Of a stretch of 64,000 bases of DNA, positions 10,560 to 21,600 are shown in pieces. A program made the position numbers and the translations under genes. The DNA comes from Pseudomonas sp. CFBP 13711 (GTDB lineage: Bacteria > Pseudomonadota > Gammaproteobacteria > Pseudomonadales > Pseudomonadaceae). The notes beneath the pieces are model-generated. The model was not told where the DNA came from. It saw nothing but the letters and a program-made list of their open reading frames with translations, and made no database searches. Position 1 is the first letter of the stretch, and every line of letters starts with the position of its first letter. The stretch spans positions 124,001 to 188,000 of the forward strand of contig NZ_JACYVI010000003.1 in assembly GCF_014842265.1 (NCBI RefSeq), in the 5' to 3' direction.

Positions 10560-11435
10560 ATGATCAGAGAGTTGAAAACCTTCGTCTGCGTCGCGCGTCG
10601 AGGCACCTTTGCGGCGGCCGGGCGCGAGGTCGGGCTGACCCAGTCGGCGGTGAGCGCGCAGATCAAGAACCTCGAAGACGCTCTGGGCGTCACCCTCTTT
10701 GATCGCACCGGCCGCGCCGCCACCCTCAACGCCGCCGGACAACGCGCCGTGGCACTGGCCGAAGAAATGCTGCAGCTGTTCGGGCGCATGGGCAGCCCCG
10801 ACAGCGCCAATGACTTTCGCGGCGCGCTGCGCATCGGCGCCATCAGCACGGCGCAGACCGGCATCCTGCCGCAAGCCTTGGTGGCGCTGCGCAGCAAGGC
10901 GCCGTTCATCGAGGCCAGTCTGGTGCCTGGGGTTTCATTGAACCTGCTCAGTCAGGTGGACGCCGGCGAGCTCGATCTGGCGATCATGATCAAACCGCCG
11001 TTCGCCCTGCCCAAAGAGCTGCACGCCGAGGTCCTCGCCAGAGAACCGTTCGTGCTCATCACGCCATCCGGCATGCAGGGCGACGACCCTCGGCAGATCC
11101 TCAGCGACCACCCTTTCATTCGCTACGATCAGCGCTCGTTCGGCGGCCGCCGGGTCACGCAGTTCCTGCGCGAGCGCAAACTTGAGGTGCGGCAAACCCT
11201 GGAGCTCGATGAGCTGGACGCCATCGTCAAGATGGTCCGCGCCGGGTTGGGCGTGGCGCTGGTGCCCATGGCCGGGTTGTGGCTGGAGCATGCGGAGGAC
11301 GTGCGGATCATCGACCTCGGTGAGCTGACCTTCTTCCGCGAGATCGTGCTGGTGAGCAAATACCTGCAGCGGCACACACCGCTGCTGGAATTGTTCAGAA
11401 GCTGCGTCGTGAACGCGCTCCCCCGCGCAGACTGA
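10560..11435 (+). CDS. LysR-family transcriptional regulator
   Basis: 291-residue regulator with the N-terminal helix-turn-helix (GTFAAAGREVGLTQSAVSAQ, then IKNLEDALGVTLFDRTGR) and a C-terminal periplasmic-binding-like effector domain (from about residue 90, beginning LRIGAISTAQTGILPQAL). There is no divergent gene in the usual LysR arrangement: the xenA terminator lies just upstream and the next gene converges. Its target is therefore not evident from context; xenA is separated by its own terminator. Effector unknown. Confidence 0.92.
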   Translation: MIRELKTFVCVARRGTFAAAGREVGLTQSAVSAQIKNLEDALGVTLFDRTGRAATLNAAGQRAVALAEEMLQLFGRMGSPDSANDFRGALRIGAISTAQTGILPQALVALRSKAPFIEASLVPGVSLNLLSQVDAGELDLAIMIKPPFALPKELHAEVLAREPFVLITPSGMQGDDPRQILSDHPFIRYDQRSFGGRRVTQFLRERKLEVRQTLELDELDAIVKMVRAGLGVALVPMAGLWLEHAEDVRIIDLGELTFFREIVLVSKYLQRHTPLLELFRSCVVNALPRAD

Positions 11436-11469
11436 CGCCATTGCCCGTCGTGCAAGTGCGCCTCGGCGG

Positions 11470-13387
11470 TCACACCTTGAATTTTCCGACCAGCGTCTGC
11501 AAGTGCACGCCCAACCGGGCGAGTTCAACACTGGACGCTGCGGTTTGTTCGCTGGCGGCCGATGTCTGCTCGGAGACTTCGCGAACGCTGATCACGCTGC
11601 GGTTTATCTCTTCCGCGACGGCGCTTTGTTCTTCAGCGGCAGCGGCAATCTGGTGGTTCATCGACTCGATGGACAGCACCGAGCGGGTGATGCCGCCCAG
11701 GGACACCCCGGCGCGCCGGCTCAGTTCGACACTGCTGTCAGTCAGCACGCGGCTGTTTTCAAGGATCCCCGCCACCTGCTGCGTGCCGCTCTGCAGACCG
11801 GTGATCAGTTGCTCGATTTCTTCAGTGGAAGACTGGGTACGCTGGGCCAGGCTGCGCACCTCGTCAGCGACCACCGCAAAGCCCCTTCCCGCCTCGCCCG
11901 CCCGCGCAGCCTCGATGGCGGCGTTCAGCGCCAGCAAGTTGGTCTGCTGAGCGACCGACTTGATGACATCGAGGACGCTGCCAATTTTGCCGCTTTCGGT
12001 TTTCAGGTCCGCCATGGCCACCGTCGAGTGGCCGACTTCGGCAGCCAGGCGCTCAATTTGATTGATGGCCTGACGCACCACCTCGTCACCGTCGCGGGCC
12101 TCGCGGGTGGCGGTGGCCGCGGCCTCGGAAGCGCTTTCCGCGTTGCGTGCAACTTCCTGCACTGTGGCCGCCATCTCGTTCATGGCCGTCGCCACCTGAT
12201 CGGTCTCGATCTTCTGGCTATTGACGCCCGCACTGGTTTGCTCGGTGATCGCTGACAATTCCTCGGCGGCACTGGCGATCTGCGTCACGCCATTGCGCAG
12301 GCCGGCAATCAGTTCGCGCAGGTTGACCGTCATCCGCGCCATGCTGCGTTGCAACATGCCCAGTTCGTCTTTGCGCGACACCACACGGGCATTTGTCAGA
12401 TCACCACCGGCCACCTGCTCGGCAGTGCGAAGCGCGTCCATCAAGGGCAGGACAATCAAGCGAGTGATCAGCCAGGCCGCAAGAATGCCGAGGATCAATG
12501 CGCCCAGTGTCGCGCCGCCCAACACGTTACGGGCGGCGTCCACATCTTCGCTGCGCAATACGGCCTGATTTTTTGCCAGTGCGTTACTGGCGGCAAACAG
12601 GCTGGCAATGTCTTCGTTCAACCCCAACTGAGCGTTGGCGGCTCCCGCTTGAGCCTCGCTGAACTGGCTGACCGTCAGCAAATAAGCGTCGAGGGCCGAG
12701 CCGAGGTGTTGCACGGCATCGTTTTGTGCCGCCGGCAGCGCCTGGCCAAGGACAGTGGTGTAGGCGCGAGCGTCACTGATGGCTTTTTTGGCCGGTGCTT
12801 CAAGCTCGGGTTTGAGGCTGTAGGTGTAGCCGCGCAATTGGAAGCGCGCCTGCTCGACCAAGGCCTGCGCCTTCACCACCGCAGCGGTCTGCGCAGCGTC
12901 GGCGTTCGCGGAAATTGCGGCCTCAATCTTCTGCAATTGCTCCACCGCGGCGTCCGCATTGCTGCCGAAAATGCCACGAGAGGCCTCGCGATTCTGCACA
13001 GATTGAACGTAGTCGCTGAAGTGCGCGCGGTAGCGCTTGACCGCCTCCGTCGCCGACTGAATATGCGGGATATTCAACGCCGAATCGAAATTCGGCGCGG
13101 CAGTACGCCAGGTGACTGTCGAGGTTGTCCAGCGCCTTGACCACCACAGCGGCGTGATCTGCATCGTAATTGAGCGTGTAGGACAAGCGCGCGATGCGCA
13201 TGTCACGCGTCAGGTCATTGAGCTTTGAGATGTCGAGAATCCGGTCTCCCCTTTCACTCAGTCCGCCGATCCCGGACCAACCTGCCAACGCTATCAGTAG
13301 GGTCAACACCAGCACTGCGCCAAAGCCCAGAGACAGCTTGGATCTGACGCTGATGTTTTCCAGCATCCTGTTCATCGCAGTGAGCAT
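11470..13387 (-). pseudogene. HBM-type methyl-accepting chemotaxis protein, frameshifted
   Basis: Chemoreceptor broken by a single frameshift near 13085-13130. The first frame (ATG at 13387) encodes a cytoplasmic start, transmembrane helix 1 (LSLGFGAVLVLTLLIALAGW) and about 60 residues of ligand domain. The second frame, open from 13206, continues with about 190 more ligand-domain residues. Helix 2 ([20 protein letters not shown]), HAMP and a full signalling domain with the conserved hairpin ([20 protein letters not shown]) follow. The reconstructed ligand domain of about 250 helical residues fits the helical bimodular (HBM) fold known from McpS-type receptors for TCA intermediates and other organic acids. 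No homopolymer lies at the break. Apart from this one indel everything looks intact, so a recent mutation or a base-calling error are equally plausible. Confidence 0.8.
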
Positions 13388-13524
13388 AAGTTTTCCAGTC
13401 CGATCCGATCATTAAGAGATGCTGAATCGGTTTATCGGCCGCTGGACAGGTAAGTTGAAGTGGCTGCAGTGCGGCTGAAACGAAAACGGGCGCCTTTGAC
13501 AAGCACCCGAGGGGCACGCCCGGA

Positions 13525-13950
13525 TTATTTGGCGAACAACTGACTCATGTCCTTGAACGCCTTGAATTCCAGCGCGTTGCCGCACGGATCGAACAGGAAC
13601 ATGGTGGCCTGCTCGCCCACCTGGCCCTGGAAGCGGATGTAGGGTTCGATCACAAACTTAGTTTCCCGGGCGCGCAGACGCTCCGCCAGCGCCTGCCATT
13701 CTTCCCAGTGCAAGATGATGCCGAAGTGCGGGACCGGTACGTCGTGGCCATCCACCGCGTTGGAATGCACGGATTCCTGGGAAGTGGTCTTCGGGTGCTC
13801 ATGGATGACCAGTTGATGACCGTAAAAATCGAAATCGACCCATTGCTCGCTGGAGCGGCCTTCGGAAAGACCAAATACGTCGCCGTAGAAGTGGCGCGCG
13901 GCGGCGAGATCGTAAACAGGAATGGCGAGATGGAAGGGCGAGAGGCTCAT
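13525..13950 (-). CDS. VOC-superfamily (glyoxalase-like) protein
   Basis: 141-residue protein of the vicinal oxygen chelate fold. It begins [20 protein letters not shown] with the first beta-alpha-beta module (candidate metal His at position 7) and ends with [15 protein letters not shown], where the Glu is the usual last metal ligand. Internal HEHPK and [11 protein letters not shown] segments supply further ligands. It is probably a metal-dependent dioxygenase, lyase or thiol transferase of unknown substrate. A good AAGGA ribosome site precedes the ATG. It is monocistronic. Confidence 0.85.
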   Translation of the reverse strand: MSLSPFHLAIPVYDLAAARHFYGDVFGLSEGRSSEQWVDFDFYGHQLVIHEHPKTTSQESVHSNAVDGHDVPVPHFGIILHWEEWQALAERLRARETKFVIEPYIRFQGQVGEQATMFLFDPCGNALEFKAFKDMSQLFAK

Positions 13951-14203
13951 GGGCGATCCTTGGGGCGGGAATGACAGGGCGGATTGTTGACCTTAATCGC
14001 ACGCCGTAAAAGCGAATTATCCTTCTGCCGAGCCTCAACAATTTTGATCAATCGGGCGCTTGATACCGCTTGAATCATTCCAAAAACGAAGTTCTGGGAA
14101 ATTTCATACAGGGCCAATGGAACTTTTGTAGTGGCGTTCTGCCCTACATCCGTTCGGGTGATTCCTCTCCCCGGTTTTATTGACCTTTCTGGCTATCTCC
14201 ACC

Positions 14204-14716
14204 ATGAAAAAGCTACTGCTCGCTGCCATTTGCCTGTCTTCTTTCGCCATGACCGCCAACGCCACGCAGATCTCCGGTGCATTGGGTGCCACCAGCCAAG
14301 GTGGCGTCACCGGCCGCGTTGCCCTGGGTTTCGACTGGGACAAGTCCTGGCTGGAAAGCTCCACCGGCAAGCTGACCGGCTATTGGGACCTGGGCTACAC
14401 CTACTGGGAAGCAGGCAAGCAGGCAGGCGCTCGCCACTCGGCGTCCTTTGCCCCAGTGTTCGTTTATGAGTTCGGCAGCGGTCCGGTGAAGCCCTATATC
14501 GAAGCCGGTGTGGGCGTTTCGTTGTTTACCGGTTCATCTGCGGGTGACCAGAAGTTCGGTTCCGCTTTCAACTTCGAAGACCGTCTCGGCGCCGGCCTGA
14601 AATTCGGCGACACCCAGCGCGTCGGCCTGCGCGTTACCCACTATTCAAACGCAGGGATCAAGGAGCCTAACGACGGGATCGAATCCTATGCGCTGGTCTA
14701 CAGTCATGCGCTCTAA
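14204..14716 (+). CDS. pagL: Lipid A 3-O-deacylase PagL
   Basis: Outer-membrane beta-barrel enzyme that removes the 3-position acyl chain from lipid A. The ATG at 14204 (MKKLLLAAICLSSFAMTANA) gives a clean signal peptide; an in-frame ATG at 14180 would spoil it. The 170-residue product has alternating beta-strands and the signature THYSNAGIKEPNDGIE. In it His146, Ser148 and Glu160 have exactly the His-Ser-Glu spacing (+2, +14) of the known PagL catalytic triad. The C-terminus ends in an aromatic/Leu beta-signal (SYALVYSHAL). It is monocistronic and followed by a strong terminator. Confidence 0.95.
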   Translation: MKKLLLAAICLSSFAMTANATQISGALGATSQGGVTGRVALGFDWDKSWLESSTGKLTGYWDLGYTYWEAGKQAGARHSASFAPVFVYEFGSGPVKPYIEAGVGVSLFTGSSAGDQKFGSAFNFEDRLGAGLKFGDTQRVGLRVTHYSNAGIKEPNDGIESYALVYSHAL

Positions 14717-15048
14717 GGGATGAGGACTTAGCTGCGAGCTCGAGGCTTCAAGCTTCAAGCGCTGTGCTTCGTGCTTGGGCCGCATAAGTCGAATGCCAGA
14801 GGGCTGCTTTTTGCAGCCCTTTTTTTGGGCGTCTGCCCTGCTCCACTTCCTCACGTCCTCGCCCTCAGCCCTCCTCGCTTAGCACGGTTACATGACTCGC
14901 GGGCCGTACACCCAGGACCGATTGTCAGATTCCAGTCAAATAGAGGCCTGTTTTGCGCAGCAAGCCATTCATCTATCCCGCTGGCCGCCGATAGCCCGAC
15001 TGACACACTGCAATCCTTTCCCTGCAATCGCTTGAAGGCCCTCAAGGC
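14717..15048. other. Intergenic region pagL to chemoreceptor, with a short direct repeat
   Basis: 332 bp without a convincing gene. It holds the pagL terminator and, before it (about 14731-14775), a short stretch of repeated GCTTCAAGC and GTGCTT units of the kind common between Pseudomonas genes. The rest should contain the chemoreceptor promoter, but no recognisable FliA (sigma-28) site was found. Confidence 0.5.
14800..14827 (+). terminator. Rho-independent terminator of pagL
   Basis: 8-bp stem AGGGCTGC/GCAGCCCT followed by a run of seven T. Confidence 0.88.
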
Positions 15049-16935
15049 ATGACCAAATCCCTGAAATTCAGCCATAAAATCCTGCTGGCGGCGTCGCTGG
15101 TGGTGATCGCCGCGTTTACCTTATTCACCCTCTACAACGATTATCTGCAACGCAACGCCATCCGGGATCAGTTAAGGGAAAGTCTGAACCAGATGGGCGA
15201 AAGTACGGCCGGCAATATCCAGAACTGGATGTCGGGACGCATCCTGCTGGTGGAAAACGTCGCCGAGGGCGCCGCCGTGTCGTCGCCCGAGGTGTTCAAC
15301 CGGCTGCTCGGTCAGCCAACGCTGATCTCGACGTTCATGAGCATCTACCTGGGCAGAGCCGATGGTTCATTCGTGACGCAACCGCCTGATGACATGCCCG
15401 GCGGTTACGACCCGCGCACCCGCCCGTGGTACACCGATGCACTTAAGGCCGGCAAGACCACCTTGACCGAGCCCTATCTGGACGCCGTGACCAAAGGCCT
15501 GATCGTGACCATCGCCACGCCGGTGAAAGGCCCTTCCGGCGTCGCCGGCGTTGCGGGCGGCGACCTGAGTCTGGAAGTGCTGGTGAAGATGATCAGCGCG
15601 CTGCGCCTGCAGAACGACGGCCATGCTTTCCTGGTCGACGCCAACGGCCGCATCCTCGTGCATCCGGACACCTCGCTGGTGATGAAAACCCTGGCCGAGG
15701 TCTACCCGAACGCTACGCCGCGCCTGTCCGAAGACGTCAGCGAAAGCGAGCACGCCGGCAAGACCGAAGTCGTCACCTTTGCTCACGTTGACGGTCTGCC
15801 GTCGGTTAACTGGTACGTCGGCATCGCGGTGGACAAGGCCCAGGCCTACGCCGCACTGGGCGATTTCCGTAACTCGGCGATCGTCGCCACGATCATCGCC
15901 GTGGTCCTGATCATTGCGCTGCTGGGCGTGTTGCTCAGCGTACTGATGCGTCCACTGAACACCATGGGCCGCGCCATGCACGACATCGCGGCAGGTGAAG
16001 GCGATCTCACCAAGCGCCTGGAGATCCTCAGCCAGGACGAATTCGGCTACCTTGGCAACGGCTTCAACCTGTTCGTGGAGCGGATCCATGACTCCATGCG
16101 CGAAGTGGCCTCCTCCACCGTGCAGCTCAACGAAGTCGCGCTGCGCGTGGTCAGCGCGTCGAACTCCTCGATGCTGAACTCCGATCAGCAGGCCAACCGC
16201 ACCAGCAGTGTCGCGGCAGCCATCAACGAGCTGGGCGCTGCGGCGCAGGAGATCGCGCAGAACGCCGCCATGGCGTCCGGGCATTCCAGCGATGCGCGCA
16301 ATATGGCGTCCAGTGGTCAGGCCGTGGTCGGTCAGAACATTCAGGCGATGAACCGTTTGTCGACACGCATCAGCGGCGCCAGCGAGCAGATCGAGCAGCT
16401 CAACACCAAGACCGCCAACATCGGGCAGATTCTGGAAGTCATCACCGGGATCTCCCAGCAGACCAACCTGCTGGCCCTCAACGCTGCCATCGAAGCAGCA
16501 CGCGCCGGGGAAGCCGGGCGCGGGTTTGCCGTGGTCGCTGACGAGGTCCGCAGCCTGGCCCATCGCACTCAGGAATCGGCCAGCCAGGTGCAGAAAATGA
16601 TCGAGGAGCTGCAGCACGGCGCCCGTGAAGCGGTGGCGATCATGAACGACAGCCAGCGCGAGAGCCATGAAAGCGTCAGCATCGCCAATCAGGCCGGCAC
16701 CAGCCTGGAAAGCGTGACCGTGCGCATCGGCGAGATCGACGCGATGAACCAGTCGGTCGCCACCGCCACCGAGGAGCAGACTTCGGTGGTCGAAGCGATC
16801 AACGTCGACATCACCGAAATCAACACACTGAACCAGGAAGGCGTGGAAAACCTGCAGGCCACGTTGCGCGCCTGTTCCGACCTTGAACGTCAGTCGGCGC
16901 GTTTGACGCAGCTGGTGGGCAGTTTCCGTATCTGA
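15049..16935 (+). CDS. dCache chemoreceptor, predicted amino-acid sensor (PctA-like)
   Basis: 628-residue methyl-accepting chemotaxis protein. Order: helix 1 (about residues 10-30), periplasmic dCache domain (about 31-275), helix 2 (about 280-302), HAMP, and signalling domain with hairpin [20 protein letters not shown]. In the membrane-distal Cache module the amino-acid-binding motif of the PctA/PctB family is complete and correctly spaced: Tyr120, Arg125, Trp127, Tyr128, Tyr143 and Asp172 ([11 protein letters not shown], then EPYLDA, then AGGDLS). Arg/Trp bind the ligand carboxylate and Asp/Tyr the amino group in the known structures. This supports sensing of L-amino acids. No C-terminal CheR-binding pentapeptide is seen; the protein ends LVGSFRI. 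Confidence 0.93.
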   Translation: MTKSLKFSHKILLAASLVVIAAFTLFTLYNDYLQRNAIRDQLRESLNQMGESTAGNIQNWMSGRILLVENVAEGAAVSSPEVFNRLLGQPTLISTFMSIYLGRADGSFVTQPPDDMPGGYDPRTRPWYTDALKAGKTTLTEPYLDAVTKGLIVTIATPVKGPSGVAGVAGGDLSLEVLVKMISALRLQNDGHAFLVDANGRILVHPDTSLVMKTLAEVYPNATPRLSEDVSESEHAGKTEVVTFAHVDGLPSVNWYVGIAVDKAQAYAALGDFRNSAIVATIIAVVLIIALLGVLLSVLMRPLNTMGRAMHDIAAGEGDLTKRLEILSQDEFGYLGNGFNLFVERIHDSMREVASSTVQLNEVALRVVSASNSSMLNSDQQANRTSSVAAAINELGAAAQEIAQNAAMASGHSSDARNMASSGQAVVGQNIQAMNRLSTRISGASEQIEQLNTKTANIGQILEVITGISQQTNLLALNAAIEAARAGEAGRGFAVVADEVRSLAHRTQESASQVQKMIEELQHGAREAVAIMNDSQRESHESVSIANQAGTSLESVTVRIGEIDAMNQSVATATEEQTSVVEAINVDITEINTLNQEGVENLQATLRACSDLERQSARLTQLVGSFRI

Positions 16936-16942
16936 GGCAAGA

Positions 16943-17005
16943 CGGAGCGCTGTTCATCGCAAACCTGACGCTTGATCGGTCAGTCCTTGCGAAAACAGCG
17001 CTCCG
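16943..17005. terminator. Long two-tier hairpin after the chemoreceptor gene, no U-tract
   Basis: Perfect 12-bp inverted repeat CGGAGCGCTGTT (16943-16954) and AACAGCGCTCCG (16994-17005). The 39-nt interior pairs further (CGCAA/TTGCG and CTGAC/GTCAG). It begins 8 bp after the stop codon. No T-run follows, so it is not a classical terminator. It resembles the elements at 49397-49442 and 61113-61158. Confidence 0.55.
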
Positions 17006-17073
17006 ACGAAATGATGGCACTAAGACATCACCGATGATGTCATAGTCCGGTCAACCCACCCCTTTGGTGCAAC

Positions 17074-18285
17074 ATGCTTTCCTTTGTCCTCGATCGACCT
17101 GGCCCCCATGACGCGCAACTTCTTGCCGAGGTCGATCGCACCATCGCATCGCGTTTTCGCAGCCTGCGTTTCAGCACTGAGCTGGAACAGCGCTACGAGG
17201 CCGAAACGCTTGAGCAACGCCGCCAGTTTCTGTCCGCCGTGGGCATCGGCGGCATCCTCATCTACAACCTGTTCATGGTCAGCGACTGGCTCAGCCTGAA
17301 CGACATGTTTACCTACGTGGCGCTGGGCCGTGTCTGCCTGATGACGCCGATCTTTATGATTCTGCTGATCATCGCGCGGCGCGCCAGCACCCGACGCATT
17401 GTGGAAGCGACGGCAGCCATCGGCACCGTGACGTGTTCGGTGATGCCGCTGATAGCGATGATCTACAGCGAAAGTCCGTTCCGCTTGCACTATCAGCTGG
17501 GGATGCTGCTGATCATGGTGTATTGCACGGTGATCCAGCAGGTGCCGGTGCGCTGCGCGGCGGTGGCCATGGCCTGCATGCTGGTCATTCAGCTGGTGAC
17601 CACTTACCTCGCTGAGTTCGCCGACTTTCAGATCTGGCAAGCCAATGCGCTGTTGTTCTTCTCCACCGCGGCGTTGCTGATGATGGCGTCGTGGTTTCTG
17701 GAACACGGAAGCCGCCTGAGTTATCTGTTTGCGTTGCGCGGGCAGTTGCTGCGAGCGCAACTGGTGGAACTGGCGCGCATCGATTCGCTGACGCAATTGT
17801 TCAACCGGCGTTTTCAGGGCGAGGTGCTGGCCTCCCTGTGGAGCCGCGCAACGCAGACCCCCACGAACGTCGCGGTCATCCTGCTGGACATAGATCACTT
17901 CAAATCCTACAACGACAACTACGGGCATCTGCAGGGCGACACCTGCCTGCGGTTGCTGAGTGGCGTGATCCAGCGCACGGCGCAGAAAGCCGACGCCCTG
18001 ACCTTTCGCTTCGGCGGCGAGGAAATCATGGTGCTCATGACCCACGCCCACCCGGCCCAGGCCAGCGCCCTGGCAGAAAACCTGCGCGCGGCGGTCGCCG
18101 CGCTGAACGTGCCTCACCCGGTGCTGGGCGACGGCGCCAGAGTCACCATCAGCCTGGGCGTCGCCATCGCCAGCGCACCTCAGACCAGCGCCGAAGCGCT
18201 CATCGCCATGGCCGACAAGGCGCTCTACGCCGCCAAGGGCGAAGGCCGCGACTGCCTGCGCTGCGCCCCCGCTGAAGTGGCCTAG
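17074..18285 (+). CDS. Membrane-bound GGDEF protein with GGEEI motif
   Basis: 403-residue putative diguanylate cyclase. About six hydrophobic helices occupy residues 55-225 and the GGDEF domain follows from about residue 245 (DSLTQLFNRR, then VILLDIDHFKSYND). The active-site loop reads GGEEI at residues 314-318 instead of GG[D/E]EF. The preceding RxxD inhibition site is absent (KADA at the I-site position). Metal and GTP-binding residues otherwise look preserved, so activity is likely but not certain, and it would escape product inhibition. It sits downstream of the chemoreceptor, separated by the hairpin. Confidence 0.88.
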   Translation: MLSFVLDRPGPHDAQLLAEVDRTIASRFRSLRFSTELEQRYEAETLEQRRQFLSAVGIGGILIYNLFMVSDWLSLNDMFTYVALGRVCLMTPIFMILLIIARRASTRRIVEATAAIGTVTCSVMPLIAMIYSESPFRLHYQLGMLLIMVYCTVIQQVPVRCAAVAMACMLVIQLVTTYLAEFADFQIWQANALLFFSTAALLMMASWFLEHGSRLSYLFALRGQLLRAQLVELARIDSLTQLFNRRFQGEVLASLWSRATQTPTNVAVILLDIDHFKSYNDNYGHLQGDTCLRLLSGVIQRTAQKADALTFRFGGEEIMVLMTHAHPAQASALAENLRAAVAALNVPHPVLGDGARVTISLGVAIASAPQTSAEALIAMADKALYAAKGEGRDCLRCAPAEVA

Positions 18286-18326
18286 TAGGCCCGCCAACCC
18301 ATAATAGGACCGGCTAACGCGAACAT

Positions 18327-18421
18327 TGTGGGACCGGCTTTAGCCGGGAAGGCGTCGGCATTCACACCGCAGAATCGAGGGTGCCTACACGGGCCTCTCC
18401 CCGGCTGAAGCCGGTCCTGCC
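18327..18421. repeat. REPIN (inverted pair of REP palindromes)
   Basis: Two REP copies facing each other: GGGACCGGCTTTAGCCGGG at the left and its reverse-complement form with GGCTGAAGCC at the right. They are separated by a spacer containing CACACCGCAGAATCGAGGGT. The same spacer recurs at 41419-41512. It lies in the 370-bp gap before the epimerase gene; the remainder of that gap (18422-18655) should carry the epimerase promoter, but no sigma-factor site is convincing. Confidence 0.85.
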
Positions 18422-18655
18422 AAGCGATCTTCATCGCTCGCAGACTCCTCATCTCTCCAAACGTGCCAGAAAAGCATATCCCTTCAAGCGTCAATTACGT
18501 GACACCAATAACCACCAAAATGTGCCGATCGTCACAAAACGACGGTTTTCCGACATACGGCGACAACTTTTCCGTTCAGGTGGGTCATACCTGCTGCAGT
18601 GCCGATTGGAAATTGGCACGCAGCGTGACCTCAGCCTGTGACCGGAGATAAGTAC

Positions 18656-21600
18656 ATGATTTTTAACGTCCAAAATTTTGGCGCCAAGGGAGATGGCGTC
18701 TCTGACGACACCGCGGCCATCCAACAAGCGATTGATGCAGCTGCGGCGGCGGGTGGAGGACAAGTCTATGTACCCCCCGGGACCTACATCGTCTCAGGCG
18801 GCGAGGAACCGTCCGACGGCTGCCTCATGCTCAAGAGCAACGTCTACATGTACGGCGACGGCATGGGCGTCTCCAACATCAAGGTCGCGGACGGTTCGGA
18901 CACGAAAATCACCGGCGTCATTCGCTCCGCCTACGGCGAAGAGACCCACGACTTCGGGCTGAGCAACCTGACCATCGACGGCAACCGGGACAACACCACC
19001 GGCAAGATCGACGGCTGGTTCAACGGCTACATCCCGGGCAAGGAAGGTTACGACTCCAACGTCACCCTCGATGGCGTGGAAATCAAGGACTGCTCCGGTT
19101 ACGGCTTTGACCCCCACGAACAGACCGTGAACATGGTCATCAAGAACAGCGTGTCCCACGGCAACGGCCTGGACGGCTTTGTCGCTGACTTCCTCAGCGA
19201 CAGCACCTTCGAAAACAACATCGCCTACGACAACGATCGCCACGGTTTCAACGTGGTCACCAGCAGCCACGATTTCACCCTCAGCAACAACGTCGCCTAC
19301 GGCAACGGCGGTGGCGGTATCGTGGTGCAGCGCGGCAGCGAGAACATCCCTTCGCCGAACAACATCACCATCACCGGCGGTGAGGTCTATGGCAACGGCG
19401 CCGAAGGCGTGCTGATCAAGCTGTCCAGCGAGGTCACCATGACCGGCGTCGACATCCACGACAACGCCAGCGCCGGCGTGCGCATCTACGGCAGCAACAA
19501 CGTCGACGTCATCAACAACACCCTGAGCAACAACTCACTGGGCGGCGGCGTACCGGAAATCATCATTCAGTCCTACGACGACACCAAGGGCGTTTCCGGC
19601 AAGTATTACAACGGCAGTGACAACACGGTTCAGGGCAATACCATCAACGGCAGCGCCCTGTCGACCTATGGCGTGGCCGAGCGCAACGAAGACGGCACCG
19701 ACCGCAACGCCATCATCGGCAACACCATCACCCATACCACCAAGGGCGACACCCTGGTGTATGGCGATGGCAGCTACGTCAGCGCGACCGTGCCCGTGGT
19801 GGCCGTCCAAGGCACCGACGGCAACGACACCCTGCTGGGCAGCGACGCCAACGAGATCTTCTACGCCGGCGCGGGCAATGACACCGTCAACGGCGGTGGC
19901 GGCAGCGACATCCTCATCGGCGGCGCCGGGGTCGACAAGCTCACCGGCGGCGCGGGCGCGGACATCTTCCGCTTCACCAGCGAGTCCGACAGCTACCGCA
20001 CCGCGACCACCAGCTTCGACGACACCATCACCGACTTCGACCCGACCCAGGACAAGATCGACCTCGCCGGTCTGGGCTTCACCGGGCTGGGCAACGGCCG
20101 TGGCGGCACCCTGCAGATCAGCTACAGCGCCAGCAACGACCGCACCTACATTAAGGATTACGATGCCGACGCCAACGGCAATCGCTTCGAGCTGATCCTC
20201 GCCGGGAATCTGGTCAGCGCACTGACCGCCGACAACTTCATCTTCAACCGCACCCTCACCGGTACCACCGGCAACGACTCGCTGCAGGGCACTGACGGGG
20301 CAGACACCTTGCTGGGTCTGGCCGGCAACGACAGCCTGGCGGGCGGCGCCGGGGACGATCGTCTCGACGGCGGCGCGGGGCAGGACACCCTGAGTGGCGG
20401 CGCTGGCGCTGACACCTTCGTGTTTTCCAGCCGCACCGACAGCTACCGCAACTACAACGCCGGCGGCGCCAACCTGGGCGACGTGATCACCGATTTCGAC
20501 GTCACCGCCGACAAGATCGACCTCTCCAAGCTGGGCTTCACGGGCCTTGCCGACGGCATGAACAACACCGTGTACGCGGTGCTCAACGACGCCGGCGACA
20601 AGACTTACATCAAATCGCTGACCGCCGATGCCGAGGGCAACCGCTTTGAAGTGGCGCTCGTGGGCAACTACCTCGACAAACTGACCAGCGCCAACTTCGT
20701 GTTCGCCACCGCCCCGACGGTCAATCAGGCGCCCGTCGTCGCCAACCCGCTGCTGGATCAGAACGCCACCGAAAACACGCCGTTCAGCTACGTCGTGCCC
20801 GGCACCAGCTTCACCGATCCGGACAACGACACCCTCAGCTACAGCGCCACCCTGGCCGATGGCACGGCGCTGCCGACCTGGCTGATTTTCGATGCCGCGA
20901 CCCGCACCTTCAGTGGCACCCCAGGCAACACGGCGTCGGGCACCTACGCAATCAAGATCACCGCGAGCGACGCCAGCAACGCCACCGTCAGCGACAGCTT
21001 CACCCTTGCCGTGCAGGACGTGCCGGTAACGCCGGGCGTGATCAATGGCACGCCGGGCAACGACACGCTGACCGGCACCACCGGCAACGACCAGATCTTC
21101 GGCGGCGCGGGCAATGACACCCTGAACGGCGGCGACGGCAACGACGTCCTCATCGGTGGCGCCGGTGCCGACAAACTCACCGGCGGTGCGGGGGCGGACG
21201 TGTTCCGCTTCACCTCCACCCAGGACAGCTACCGCACGGCGACCACCAGCGCCAGCGACCAGATTCTCGATTTCGATGTCGCCGCCGACAAGATCGACGT
21301 CTCGGCGCTGGGCTACAGCGGCCTGGGCAACGGCCTCAACGGCACACTGCAGGTGTCCTACAACGCCAGCACCAACCGCACCTACGTCAAAGACAATGTC
21401 GCGGACGCCAGCGGCAATCGTTTCGAGCTGTCACTCGCGGGCAACCTGGCCGGCAGCCTCAACGCCAGCCACTTCGTCTTCGCCAGCCAGAACCTGCCGC
21501 CCAACGTGGCGCCGGTGGTGGTGATTCCGCTGCTGGACCAGAACGCGACGGAAAACTCGCCGTTCACCTACGCGGTCACCAGCAACAGCTTCTCCGACGC

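Noticed and set aside
15367..16668. 433-codon minus-strand frame opposite the chemoreceptor
   Set aside because: Shadow of a GC-rich coding region; no ribosome site and no recognisable motif.
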